A stretch of 64,000 nucleotides of DNA, from NCBI RefSeq assembly GCF_035582795.1, contig NC_134369.1, positions 58,156,001 through 58,220,000 on the forward strand, given 5' to 3'. Made by a program: the position numbers and the translations under genes. Positions within the stretch are counted from its first letter, which is position 1, and each line of letters opens with the position of its first letter. Source of the DNA: Mycteria americana. Lineage: Eukaryota > Chordata > Aves > Ciconiiformes > Ciconiidae. Positions 51,036 to 62,700 of the stretch are shown piece by piece. The notes beneath the pieces were generated by a model. That model had not been told where the DNA came from, ran no database searches, and saw only the letters and a program-made list of their open reading frames with translations.

Positions 51036-52440
51036 TTGTAGCCCAGTTCCCTGACAAGACTGCCGGCTTGAGTGAACTCAGATAAAACTTTGCTCCTCAC
51101 TTAATTCTGCAATGATGAAAAATGTTCTCTGCGTTAAGTACCAACTTGCATGATGTGGAATATTAGTACTTAACTAATTGCTAGAGGCCCTACAGAGATA
51201 AATATTGCAAGCTGCTCAGACACAGACATCACTAAGGCTGTACATATGTGTAAAAGAGATGAACGAAGGCCATAAACGCTCTCTTCAGAAACTCCATCCT
51301 TAGCTATCTCCCTGGTGTAAAAATACAGAAACTGAAAGAGCAGAGTTAAATAGCTGTAGCAGAAAGTTAACGTTCAGGATGACTGATTGCAAAATACTGA
51401 TTTTTTTAATGTGTTTTTTTATGATTGACATGCTCCACTTGGATATGAAATCCTGAAATGTTAGATGTCACCACAGGCTCAGTAACGTCTTGTCTACCAT
51501 AACGATTCTAAGACAGAGTGCCTGTAAAAAACAAGATCCAGGCTCTATGGTCCTGCATGACAACACCAGGAGAATAAAGTCACCCCGGGAGGCAGCTCTG
51601 GCAACCCAGTGGAATTTCACAGGGGGATAACGTTTGACCCCTGCTCTCATTCCTGCACAATCTCGCACGGAATTACCAGAGAGAAATAAAGTCATTACCA
51701 ATGCTATAAAAGCTTAAATGCTTTGGAGGCTGGGGCTGCCTCTCTCCAGCTGAACTCAGATGAAATTTTTGAACAGGAGAAGAGTGCTGTGAATTTGGAG
51801 CTGCAGAGGCCTTCCCTCCAGACAGATTTTGAGCATAAGATTTTAGAGGAGTCAATGTTTTATTATTACAACTGCCGACATTTGAGGGCAATAAGCTGTC
51901 TAATCTAATGGTAATTTTGAACCTAAAGTTCAGGATGGGAGGAACTGAGAGGGAACAAAAGAATGCAAAGTTAAGCAAGCAAGTGATGCACACAGAGAGT
52001 CAGTAGCATTCCCAGTTTTGGGGAAACAGGCATCATCCTGCTGAAGTTATACATAGCACGGAAAATAAGACTAAGAGAAAGGGCAGGGAAGGGTGCAAAG
52101 CTAGCTTTGTGTCACCAGCGTGGCTCCAGCTGCTCTCAGGGAGCTGGAATTCAGCTATATCTGTTTCTGTTATCAGTCTGGAGGAGACATACAGAACTAC
52201 TTACGCTAAATTGGCACTTTCCTTCCTCTGTGCCACTTTAAACAACGACAGCAAAGAGAGGAAATTTTATAGGCTGTAGAGGAAGTTCCATCCTCGCCAA
52301 TACTAGGAACATTTCTCACCATTGCACATACGAAGCATGGATTGATCTAGCCTATAATAATCAGTGAGCACTAATAAAGAATTTCCAGCAGTTAAATATT
52401 TGTTACACCACTGGTAGGAGACAAATTTCAGAATTTTATG

Positions 52441-52502
52441 CCTCTCTTTCTCCCTTTGCAGTCCCTTTCTCTCATTTCAGACAGGTCTCCTGTTCACTTC
52501 AG
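52441..52502 (+). promoter_or_regulatory. BDKRB1: Candidate splice acceptors before the BDKRB1 coding exon
   Basis: Three pyrimidine-tract plus AG sites lie in the 73 bases before the ATG, with AGs at 52460-52461, 52479-52480 and 52501-52502. Mammalian BDKRB1 has its whole reading frame in the last exon behind non-coding exons, so one of these is probably the exon boundary. The first has the best tract (TTTCTCCCTTTGCAG). Confidence 0.6.
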
Positions 52503-52513
52503 AATTTAAAAAA

Positions 52514-53599
52514 ATGACTGAAATGCCTCTACTCAATGTTCCGTCCTCAAACCAGAGTGAAAACAAGAGCAACTCAACTATTTGCCCAGACTTGAATGAC
52601 TGGTGGGAAATCGTGTACTATATAGTACCCAAGTATATTGACACCATCTGCATTATTGGAATGCTTGGAAATGTATTTGTTCTCTTCACTTACTCACTGC
52701 ACAAGGGCCCCCTGAAGACAGCTGAAATCTACCTTATGAACCTAGCTGTTGCTGATCTTATCTTCCTCACGTGCCTCCCTTTCTGGACAGAGAACATCAG
52801 GAATAAATTTAACTGGCCGTTTGGCAATTTCCTTTGTCGTAGCACCAGCGCATCCATCAGCCTAAACATGTACACCAGCATCTACTTGCTAGTGGCGGTG
52901 AGCGTGGATCGCTATTTGACTTTTGTTCATACCTTGAAGCGCAGAGGGATACGGAGCAAAACTATGGCCAAAGGGATCTGCTTGCTCACCTGGTTCTTCG
53001 GCATCCTTCTCAGCGTCCCAACCTTTATGTTTCGGACTGTGAAATACTTTCCCCTGTGGAATATTTCAGCGTGCACTTTAGACTTTCCCACCCCATCATG
53101 GGTCACAGCTGAAAGCCTGGTATTCAGCATAGTGGGGTTTGTATTGCCATCTACAGCAATCATCTTCTTTAATTTCTCTACCATTCGCTCCCTACAAAAC
53201 CAAGCAAGAGAACGAAGAGCACTCAGAACAAAGAGCTGCAAGGAGCACAAAGGCACAAAGGCTACCAGGTTGATCTTCACAGTGGTACTGATGTTTATGT
53301 TGTGCTGGACTCCTTACCATTTTTTTGTATTCCTTGATATATTATATGAGACAGAAGTGATCAAAGGCTGCTTGTGGGGGGAACTGCTCAACTTTGGTGA
53401 GCAGTTTGGTTATACTCTGGCTACCACCAACAGTTGCATTAACCCTGTGATTTATGTCTTTGTTGGGAAATACTTCAGGCAGAAGTTTTTAGAAGTTTTT
53501 TCACAGTTTGTTCCCTGTGGATTTCATTTGAGCTGGGTGTCGTTCAAAGAAAAGTCTTCATATTTCAACGTGTTTCCATTCAGGAGTAGTTTAGGCTAA
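52514..53599 (+). CDS. BDKRB1: Bradykinin B1 receptor, intronless coding exon
   Basis: This 361-codon frame encodes the second kinin GPCR, paralogous to the gene 8.7 kb upstream and in the same orientation. Seven hydrophobic segments are present. Landmarks are N53 (TM1), D81 (TM2), C108-C187 for the ECL2 disulfide, DRY at 132-134, CWTP at 264-267, NPVIY at 310-314 and C335 after helix 8. N13, N17, N20 and N183 are glycosylation sequons. C24 and C286 could form the N-terminal/ECL3 disulfide. The length is close to human B1 (353 aa). Position 116 is Ser, where human B1 has Lys118. Position 293 is Asn, where human B1 and B2 have Asp. The tail lacks the B2-type Ser/Thr block, in line with poor desensitisation of B1. 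I chose this start because it is the first in-frame ATG after several splice-acceptor candidates and gives the family's usual N-terminal length. Confidence 0.95.
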   Translation: MTEMPLLNVPSSNQSENKSNSTICPDLNDWWEIVYYIVPKYIDTICIIGMLGNVFVLFTYSLHKGPLKTAEIYLMNLAVADLIFLTCLPFWTENIRNKFNWPFGNFLCRSTSASISLNMYTSIYLLVAVSVDRYLTFVHTLKRRGIRSKTMAKGICLLTWFFGILLSVPTFMFRTVKYFPLWNISACTLDFPTPSWVTAESLVFSIVGFVLPSTAIIFFNFSTIRSLQNQARERRALRTKSCKEHKGTKATRLIFTVVLMFMLCWTPYHFFVFLDILYETEVIKGCLWGELLNFGEQFGYTLATTNSCINPVIYVFVGKYFRQKFLEVFSQFVPCGFHLSWVSFKEKSSYFNVFPFRSSLG

Positions 53600-54405
53600 T
53601 GTTCTCAGTTCCATCTTCATTTTGATATTGCAACTTATTTCAAATGGCATTAAAAAGGAATATGAATTGCTCTGATCTTGCATTCACAGACTAAGCTAAT
53701 TATTTATTAAAGTAAATCACTTGACTGCTTATTTGTCCTCTTTTTCTGTGTTATTCATCCAAACGCATAACATGTGATACCAGAATTTTATACCAAAACA
53801 TCTAACCTGTCTTATCAATTATCGGTGACTTGAAAGAAAAACTCTTTGACAAGATATCAGAAGTCTGGTTTCTTTACAGAAAGCCATAAGCTGGCTGAAC
53901 ATTTTACTGCATTGTATCTGTGATGACAACTACTATACCATCAATAACACTATTCATAGAATTATAACGTGTATTACAGAGCAAATATGAGCTTAATCTT
54001 TAGCTCATAGCTGCATTTGAGCAATTATAGAATAGCTCCAGTTATTTTTAACAATATTTTAAATGATTTGCACTTTCACAGTAGCATATGGAAAATTTGA
54101 ATATTTTTTTGTGCATTTCAAATATATTTAGTGCATAAATATTGTACAAGACAATGTACCACAAAGAAAGTGTACATAAGCTGTAAACAAAGCAAAGCAA
54201 CCCGGTATCCTCCTCAAAATCTGACTTTTTTTTTGATCCAGTAAAATGTTACACAATTACTCATCAAGTACGTAAAGATTCTTTTTGGGTTTTATATATA
54301 AAAAATTCAGTGATGGCCATTAATACCGTATTATTTTGGAATATCTTTCATTTGAGGCAAATCCTTAGATACATATTTATATTTTTATGAATCAAAATTA
54401 ATAAA
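53600..54405 (+). other. BDKRB1: Probable BDKRB1 3' UTR with poly(A) signals
   Basis: This is AT-rich non-coding sequence after the stop codon. An ATTAAA lies at 53706-53711, giving a short UTR, and an AATAAA at 54400-54405, giving about 0.8 kb. Several T-rich and ATTTA-like stretches occur, the kind often found in unstable inducible messages, but nothing here proves their use. Confidence 0.4.
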
Positions 54406-54420
54406 CTACGTAACAGCCCA

Positions 54421-54538
54421 TTTTACACCATAGTCTTGTTGTTTACACCATAAACAGTCTTGTTGTTTACAACATGTTTACACTTGTTTACACCTCAAGT
54501 CTTGTTGTTTACACCTTGTTTACACCATAGTCTTGTAA
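54421..54538. repeat. Short imperfect minisatellite
   Basis: A core GTCTTGTTGTTTACACCAT and shorter pieces of it (GTTTACACCAT, TTGTTTACAC) recur about six times with irregular spacing. It lies just past the second BDKRB1 poly(A) signal. Confidence 0.8.
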
Positions 54539-57500
54539 CAGTGATGCATTTTCTGCAGTTCTTTTTAGTGTCACCATTTTGAATATGGAATTAATATCTT
54601 ATTTAATTATAGAAATCTGCCCGTTCAACTTCACTGCGGTAAGATTAGTGTTCATTTTTAATGATTCCCCCGAACTTCTTGAGTCTGAACAGTGGAACCC
54701 TTTTGAAGAGTTAAGTCTGTCTTCCTGCAATGGTGGTTTAAAATTAAGGGTGGATTAAGGGATCAGGGAGGAAGAATCACTCATAGCTGTATTAGTTTCA
54801 CTCCTTCTGTGACAGGCTTTTTTTAAATAAATGTCAGGATTAGACATTAGTAGTCACAACAGCATGTGAAGTACACTGAGTCACTGGAGACCAAAAACTT
54901 AATTCCAGTCTATTGTAAACTTTTGCATTTATTTCATACATTCCCAGCTCAATCCTTAATTGAAAAAACTTCCAAGCAGACATATTTTCTGAAAAAAAAA
55001 AAAAAAAAAGGAAGCTGAAATTATGAAAAAAGCATATAAACAGAAGTGCCATTTTCCCGCTATGCATGGGGACCTTAAAAGGGAAAAATATCTTGTCTTG
55101 TCTCATTATCACTTGTCCATGCTATACAATGCACACAAATAAAGGGAAAAACATTTCCTGAGCACTGTGGCATATTTCTAGTATGAACTAATAGATTGAA
55201 AATCAGTCTGAAATCGGAAATCAATGGAAAGCCTCCCATTTACTTCAATGGGAAAGTGACAAGGGCTTCCATGAAAGTGCTGCTTCTATTTTACATGTGC
55301 ACAACTGTCAGGAAAAGCATCTGTGGTTTAAATACTGCTTTAAACCACTTAACAGGGTCTTGCAAATCAATGGATTTACTCTCCAGTATGAATGTGCAGA
55401 AATGAAAGTATTTTTTATCCATGAAGTAAAAATCAATCAGCTTCTCTCATTACTGATCGTATAAGCTCTATTAATATAGAAAAATATTAAGAGTAAATGC
55501 AATTTACTCCACAGCAAAGGCAAAATTCTATATTTAGTCAGAAATAATCCACTGCACAGATACAAGGTGCAGAGTGAGACAAACCACAGTTCAGCAGAAA
55601 AGGATCCATAGATTAAAAGTTGAACATGACCCAGGTGTGCCATGCTGTTTCTGCCTTGAAGGTGTGTATGACAGTAGGGAATGAACTTAAATTGTAGCAA
55701 GGGAGGCTCAGGATAAGCATGAATAAAAACCTTCTCCTGGTAAAGCTAGCGATAAGCTGCCTCGGAGAGAATCCAGCACTGCGGCAATGGAAACCTCCAA
55801 GACTACTTTAGACAGCCACTGTTGGGGATGATACGAGCGTAGTCAGTTCTGCCCCAGCACTGCGGGGGGGACTTCTAATGATTTGCACTGACTCTTTCTC
55901 TTGTGCTCAATAAATAAAGTTTTCTTGTTTGCACTTTCAGGGCTCCTCACCTATCACCTTTCAATCAATACTGAAATGTCAGCTCTGATAGTCAGTCAAC
56001 CAGTACTGCCAGACTCCGCTGCTCATGGGTTCTTCTGAATAAGCACCCTTTTTACCTTCTCTCATGTTACTTTTCACACTCCCAATAAACATAGTCAAGT
56101 TTTAATCATTAAAAAAATTCTGTGCTGCAATACCAATCTTTTATAGGCAAGATCCCGGCACCCTAAGAGCTTGCAAGTATAATTTAACTTGTTCTCCTCA
56201 TCCACCTACATTGAATTAGTACATTTTATATTTTAATCATAATTTCTCTAGGGCACGGACTATCTGTTTGTTATCTGTTCAGGCTGTGCTTAATGCCCAG
56301 TTTAGTCTCAGTTTACAATATGGCCCTGCTAGCACAAGCGCATTGAAGTGACATTTGGGATTCACTGAAACCCATCTCAAGGAATAATACCACCTGGACT
56401 TGCATTTCCAGTATCAAAACATTTTGACAAGCTAGTTCAATTTGACAGTTTAACTGTAAAGGTAGACAGTTCTCACACCAGATTCTGCCTTTGACAACAA
56501 AAAACCCTAAAAAAAAACCCCAAAACCCAAGCCAAAACCAGCTGATCCATTTCTAAAACTGAAGCTAGAAGAAAAGACATTGATCACTAAGACAGAAGCA
56601 TTTTCAGAGATCTATAGCCACATGGGCTTCTAGCCTGCCAGGAGTCATCTTCCCGGGAAGAGAGCTGTTTGTCATCCCTGTGAAAATCGTACCAAATCAA
56701 GTAAAAATGTTGACACTTAGATGGAAGAAAGCAGTCTGCACGCAGTCCAGACATGCTGGAACTTTCAGCAGCCAGATCCCATTCTCACGGAGATGCTTAA
56801 ACCCTCCGCAGTTGCCTGTGACAGGGTTTCGCAAGAGACCTGGTCACAGAGCAACAGGACCCACTTCACTGCCTGTGGGTGGCTGTGGGCCAAGGGCAGT
56901 GGATGCCAAGGAAGCTGCTTGTTCATGGTCCCAGCGAGCTTGTTGGTGCTCTCCAGCAGCAGGAGAGGAACAAGCGACAACAGCCGTGCCAGACTGCAGG
57001 ACCAGAATTAGACGGGGGAATGGGGCTGTGGCTAGAGGTTAATGGGGAATGGAGAAATACCTGACTGGAGACTGGGAGTCGAGAAACAGAGGAAAAGACT
57101 GAGGGAGAGAAGAAAGCAACTACCAGTGTCTCTGTCAGCCACTTCCCAATGCAGGAGTGGGTGGAGGAGCAGGGAGGTCACATTGACCAAAAGAAAGCAT
57201 TGAGGGAGGAGGGGAGACAGGGCCTGGCTGTACCAGGAGACACAGCAGGAACCAGTGTGCGTGTGAAGGGGAAACAGCTTTGACAAGGAACTGGGAAAGA
57301 GCTGGGACCTGCTGGGCAAGAAGGCCAGAGCAAAGTGTAAAGAAGGGAGGAAACGGCAGGTGCCTCAGGATGGGACTTGGGATATTTTGTTCTCTTAAAA
57401 ACAAAAGATAAAAATCCTGTCAAAATTAAAAACATTAAAACAAATTTGAGTTTACCAAATCAAGCATTCAAGGGCCAGGAAATGTTTGACCTAAGACGGT

Positions 57501-59271
57501 CCCTGGAATCTCAGCGTGGCCTCCTTCAGTGTATGAGTTATAATACAGTCTTATATGACTAAGCTTTGAATTTCCCACATTGCAACTTAACCACTTCTGG
57601 CTTAGCTTTGTATCACTCTGCTTTGCGTGGGAGAGAAACACACTTACATAAACCAGACAGTCCCCTCAAGAAACTAATCATCCGTCCTGCGTATTAAATA
57701 AAAGCAATGGTATTGATAATACTCATCCTGCCTTGAATTTTAGAGAAAGAAATCTTTGAAACAACATATAATTAAACTGAAAAATTTGCTGCAGTGAGAT
57801 TATATAGAGACAAATGAGTCTAATAATCATAACTGAAAAGATTAGAACAAATTCTAAAATAAGAGCAATTAGGAAGTATGTTCTCATCAGCACAAATGTA
57901 GGAAGGAACATCCCCTTTCATTGTAGCACAGTAGGATGCCTGACAAACAGTAGACACCACCCTTGGTGATGGGAAAGGAGGGGTCAAAACAACTTTGTCA
58001 TAGAAGAGTAAGGCAGGGCTTTGGGTCCATCAGGAGGGCAGGAGGGGGGCAGAACTGGGGATTCAAAAAAATCCCACTCTGTCAGCTCACGGCACATAGA
58101 GAATAGCTGGAAAAACGGATCCCTGGGCTGGACCATGCAAGAGCACCTTTTTTTTTTTCTAAGGCAATTTGAAGCTTGAAGGCAAAACAAGCCCATCTGA
58201 AGAGCATGCCAGCTTATCTTAGTTACTCTAGTGTTTTAGCTGTTTTTTTCTTTGACTTTTCAGTAGTTGCTGTTCATTGCCAAGCCTGTTATTTCACACA
58301 TGACTGAGAGTAAAATCCTGAGTATCTTTCCCAGCCTACTGGGCTAGATGAGGGACCTGCCCCCTCTTTCCCTAGCCTCAAACAATAGAGAGCCCTTGCA
58401 ACTACTATGTTTCTCCCTGGTGGAGAACTGCCATGGACCCATTTAGTCACAGGTGTCATGCTCTACTTTAATGCTCCAGAACACTCTGCATTGCAAATAC
58501 CCATCACACTGAGCAAGAGAAAATGTTAGCAAAGCTCTGCTCCAAAGGAGGAGCGAACACCTTCTCCTTTCCTTCCTTTGTTGTTGCTGTTGAAAAAAAA
58601 GGACAATCTTGCTGGATGAGTTCACTCTGCAGGTGCTCACAAAGAACGGGGATTTGACCCATTCTTGAGTTTCACCTTGATTATTAAGCATGGCTTGAAC
58701 AGATCCAGCTGCCTCTCAGGATGAATCCATGGAGAGCAATGCATCATACTACCTCATGTGAATGGTAAGAGGGGAAAAGCCTGCTTTAGCACTCTGCTCC
58801 TCAGTTTCTGGCAGGAGAACCTTGTTCACACAACTTACTTTGGCCATGCTGTTGCCACAAATACAATAGCTCTCTGGTGCCATCAAGAAGTGATTGTGGG
58901 GGGTTATTAAATGACATAACACAGTAAAAAGGGATCAATGAATTCAAAACTTCCTACTTTTAAAGCATATGTGTGGCTGGTTGCAGTGCATTCTACAGGA
59001 AAACACCTTAGGAAGCAATTGCTCAAGAAAACCCTCTTCTGCCATCTTAATCTTGTGCGCTGCAGGTTTGTTCCAGCAAAACCTTCACTGTCTGCTAGTG
59101 ATACTTTCTTTCTGGAGCTGAGACGTATTCTCCATCATCACTCTAATCTACAGCTACAGCTGGGAGAGATGTTCTCCTCTGGGAAGTAATTCACACACAG
59201 AAAAATTCACATTTGGTTTCATGTATTGCTACTTATATATTTCAACTCCTGCACAGCAAATCCCCAGCCAC
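54539..59271. other. Non-coding flank downstream of BDKRB1
   Basis: It holds a poly(A) run, an LTR-like stretch with AATAAATAAA near 55730-55970, and a purine-rich segment at 57000-57370. No exon of a neighbouring gene is recognised on either strand. Confidence 0.5.
54992..55009. repeat. Poly(A) run
   Basis: Eighteen consecutive A. No processed gene is recognisable on its left. Confidence 0.9.
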
Positions 59272-59766
59272 ACATAGAATCATAGAATTACAGAATAGTT
59301 TAGGTTGGAAAAGACCTTTAAGATCATCAAGTCCAACCGTTAGCCTAGCACTGCCAAGTCCACCACTAAACCATGTTCCGAAGCACCACATCTACACATC
59401 TTTTAAATACCTCCAGGGATGGTGACTCAGCCACTTCCCTGGGCAGCCTGTTCCAATGCTTGACAACCCTTTCGGTGAAGAATTTTTCCTAATATCCAGT
59501 CTAAACCTCCCCTGGCGCAACTCGAGGCCATTTCCTCTCGTCCTATCACTTGTTACCTGGGAGAAGAGACCGACCCCCACCTCTCTACAACCTCCTTTCA
59601 GGTCGTTGTAGAGAGCGATAAGGTCTCCCCTCAGCCTCCTTTTCTCCAGGCTGAACAACCCCAGTTCCCTCAGCCGCTCCTCATCAGACTTGTGCTCTAG
59701 ACCCTTCACCACCCTTGTTGCCCTTCTCTGGACACGCTCCAGCACCTCAGTGTCTTTCTTGTAGGA
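59272..59766 (-). mobile_element. 5'-truncated CR1 LINE, 3' portion
   Basis: The element is inserted in reverse: its tail lies at 59272-59300 and its truncated 5' end near 59766. On the minus strand it encodes the reverse-transcriptase C-terminus from [16 protein letters not shown] through [20 protein letters not shown] to RFRLDIRKN, with a frameshift soon after. It is very close in sequence to the 3' part of the copy at 18640-20001 and preserves the segment deleted there, so both belong to one young subfamily. Confidence 0.93.
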
Positions 59767-62700
59767 ATGAAACCAGCCACCACCATTTCCTACAGGAAGA
59801 GACGGTATAATTCTCACATCCATCACACAAGACTAACTCAACAGATAAACTGCAAGGTCCAAATCCTGAAAAAGCTTTTCAAATTGTCCCAGTATCTTTA
59901 TGATATATGGAAAAATGTACATGTCAGGCAGCTATGGAGTGAGAAATGCTCATCATTCAGCACTGGGAGGAGGATAAGTAGAAATATTTAATCTGTAGCC
60001 TCAAGCACTCCTTATCTGAGTGACAGAACTGTTCTATGAATAACAGGTTAGAGGCCAAAACCTCACCTCATGTACATCACAGTAAATTGCAATTAGTGGC
60101 ACTAAACCTATTTGTACCAGCCAAAGGGCTAGTCCTGAACAGAGGTAGTGACTTTGAGTGCCTATCATTACACAATTTTAAGGTTACTATAATTTTTTCA
60201 AATTTAAAAGAATTAAATCAGTGTAAAGCTACTGTAATAAGCAAGAGTCTCTGTCTCTCTTTTTTCCTGCTATGCTTTTTAGCTATAAAGCTTCTGATAA
60301 AAATCTCTTTCACGTGACATAACTGCTGGTGCACACTGTAGAAGTTATTGGGGGTGGTGGGGATTTGCCCTTTTGCAGGACAAATCGTGAAGAAACAGAA
60401 CCTGTGGTCAGCCTCTGATGATAAAGTGAGACACTCATTAAGATCAGTTTTGAAAAAGATAGGTAAATTGAAAAAGAAAGCCAAGACTTGATACTAAATT
60501 TAATAAAGGGAAAAGCAGCTAAGACATCTTCAAAAAGGAGAAAAACAAGATAATTTAAAGATCAGGCTGCCTATTCTGCAAAACTTTAGTCAGTCTCTCA
60601 AGAATCACAAGAAGCACTGAGCCTCTGAGTGACGCCTCTTCCCAACATTGCTTAACGCTTATCTGCTGGTTGCATGCCAGCTTTCCAGTGTGGATGCCAG
60701 TAATTCATAAGGCAAATCACACACAGCGAGAACATAAAATCTCTCTGACATGGCAAGTGGTAGCCAGACAATGGGTGACGATATGTCTGATGGGAATTAA
60801 CACCCTACAAATAGCCTTACATTTTAGGCATTATTGAAGATTAATAGTAATCTACTGGAATAGCCAAAATTATTTGTGAGAAGATGTTATGATGTTTAGC
60901 CCAGTTTTGTCTCCTTCTGCCTTGCCTCAGACATTTGGATGTGAAGGGCTGAAGCACCACTGAAGCACTCTAAATACAGAGTTCTGCAACTGTAAGAAAA
61001 CTGCTTTGTGTAGCATCGTCAAATATATATCCAGGCAAACGTTCTTCTTCCCAGGATACAGGAGAAAAAGAATACTCTGCTTTGTTTGGCAGCTACTTCA
61101 TAGCTATTAAATGATAACCCATCACTATCAGGCTATCGTGGAAAAGATTATCATTGCCCTATTAACACAAGAGGGAATTAATGATGGCATAAGATTCATG
61201 CAACAAACTGAATTGCAGAACATATGTAGACTGCCATTGGTCAATGGTATCAAAATCCTGACAGCCAGCCCTGGGGTACTCTTCATGACTTGATAATAAA
61301 GGAGAGAGAGAGAAGTAAATTCAAGCTAATTGGAAAATACCTACCAGAAGCAAGTTCCAGGAAAAAAAAAGCCTTTCTTTTATCAAAGGGCTTTTAGGTG
61401 TGCATACTACTGAAGCTTCGCACATCCTAAACTTCAAGGCAATTCTTTGCTAAATTGTCACTGCAGATCAAGAGTAACATTCAGGTGCTCAGTGATGCAT
61501 TAAAGACAAACACTTCCCTTCCACACATGGCCTTGTTCACACCAAGACTTAGTATCTTTTCTTAGGCCTACCCAATACACGCACTTAGCAGCCCAAGGGG
61601 AGAGGATAGTGGTCTAACTACCAATTGTACAACCAGTATCTCAACTCCCCAAAAGCACAGAGCACCAGCTCCGATCCCAGCTATACCTACTCAGCCCTTT
61701 GGCTTTCTGCAGCAGCTCTATTAGCACCACTCAGCTGGCCTTGAAGGCTTGCTTTCAGCCGTAAGATTGTGGACAAAGGTATTCCAATGACTGAGGCACA
61801 AGTGTGTTTTTTGAGAGACAGTTTCAGTTCTCACCTCTGCTACAGCCTTTTTTTTTAAATCTTGGAGAAATCCTTCATTTCCATAATTATTTCTAAAATA
61901 GCCTTGCTAAACTGGACATCTGATTGCTCTGGTTTCCAGAGGCCTCTCGCAAACCAGCACCTCTCAGGTGCCAGTAATTCACCTTACCTGCTGAAGGTGT
62001 GCTGCTTTCACGCTGCTTAGAAACCCTATTTGCCCTGAGGCTCAGTGGTGTCAGAAGGTCTCCAAGGAGCCTGCAAGAAACAGCATCAGGCAGACAAGGG
62101 AGCCAAGCCCTCGCTGTGGGGGCAGATGGGATAGCTCGATAGCTGGGGATCTAATTGCAGCCTTGTAGGCTGCTGTAAGCTCTACGTGCAGCCTGGGTTT
62201 GCTCCTAAATGTACCAACAGTCACCCCAGAGGTGACCCATAGACCAAACAGTATAGCCAAAAAGGTACTTTTGTTTTAAGGCTGCTGTGATCAGCCCTAT
62301 ACATAGCAGGGTCACTACCACCAATATGTTTCAGGTCACCATCAACAGAATGAGACTTACAAATTTCACAGATGTTTTGTGACACCTAAAAATAAAATAG
62401 GCATATGATATTCAGATACTATAATAACAGAGGTTATCAAGTACTTCACCTAGACTATAAAAGCCAAAACTCTACCTATTGTCTATGGGCATACAGCACT
62501 TAAAGTAAGTGTGGAGCTCTTGCCCAAAGCTTCCCCACAATACATGTCTTGCTGGTTGTGGCATCCTCAGAGGTGGCTGCATTGCTGTTGTTTTCCTTCT
62601 CATGTGCTGGATGCGGAGTATTTATAGGTTTGTATTTACTAGTAAAATATTAGCCAAATAAAAGAAGCATTCATATGTTTTACTGTGAAAATAACCACTT

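Larger units (their letters stand above)
45561..52440. other. Intergenic DNA between BDKRB2 and BDKRB1
   Basis: No CR1 copy with a recognisable tail and no LTR is seen here. It contains the tentative SINE (47193), a tentative LINE scrap (50925) and a tandem duplication (50829). The non-coding 5' exons and promoter of BDKRB1 probably lie here. TATA-like boxes occur near 50382 and 51703. Confidence 0.5.

Noticed and set aside
52927-53280. 117-codon minus-strand frame
   Set aside because: It is antisense to BDKRB1 coding sequence.
56680-57435. Several overlapping open frames on both strands (up to 120 codons)
   Set aside because: They fall in GC- and purine-rich DNA that is poor in stops, and none resembles a protein family.
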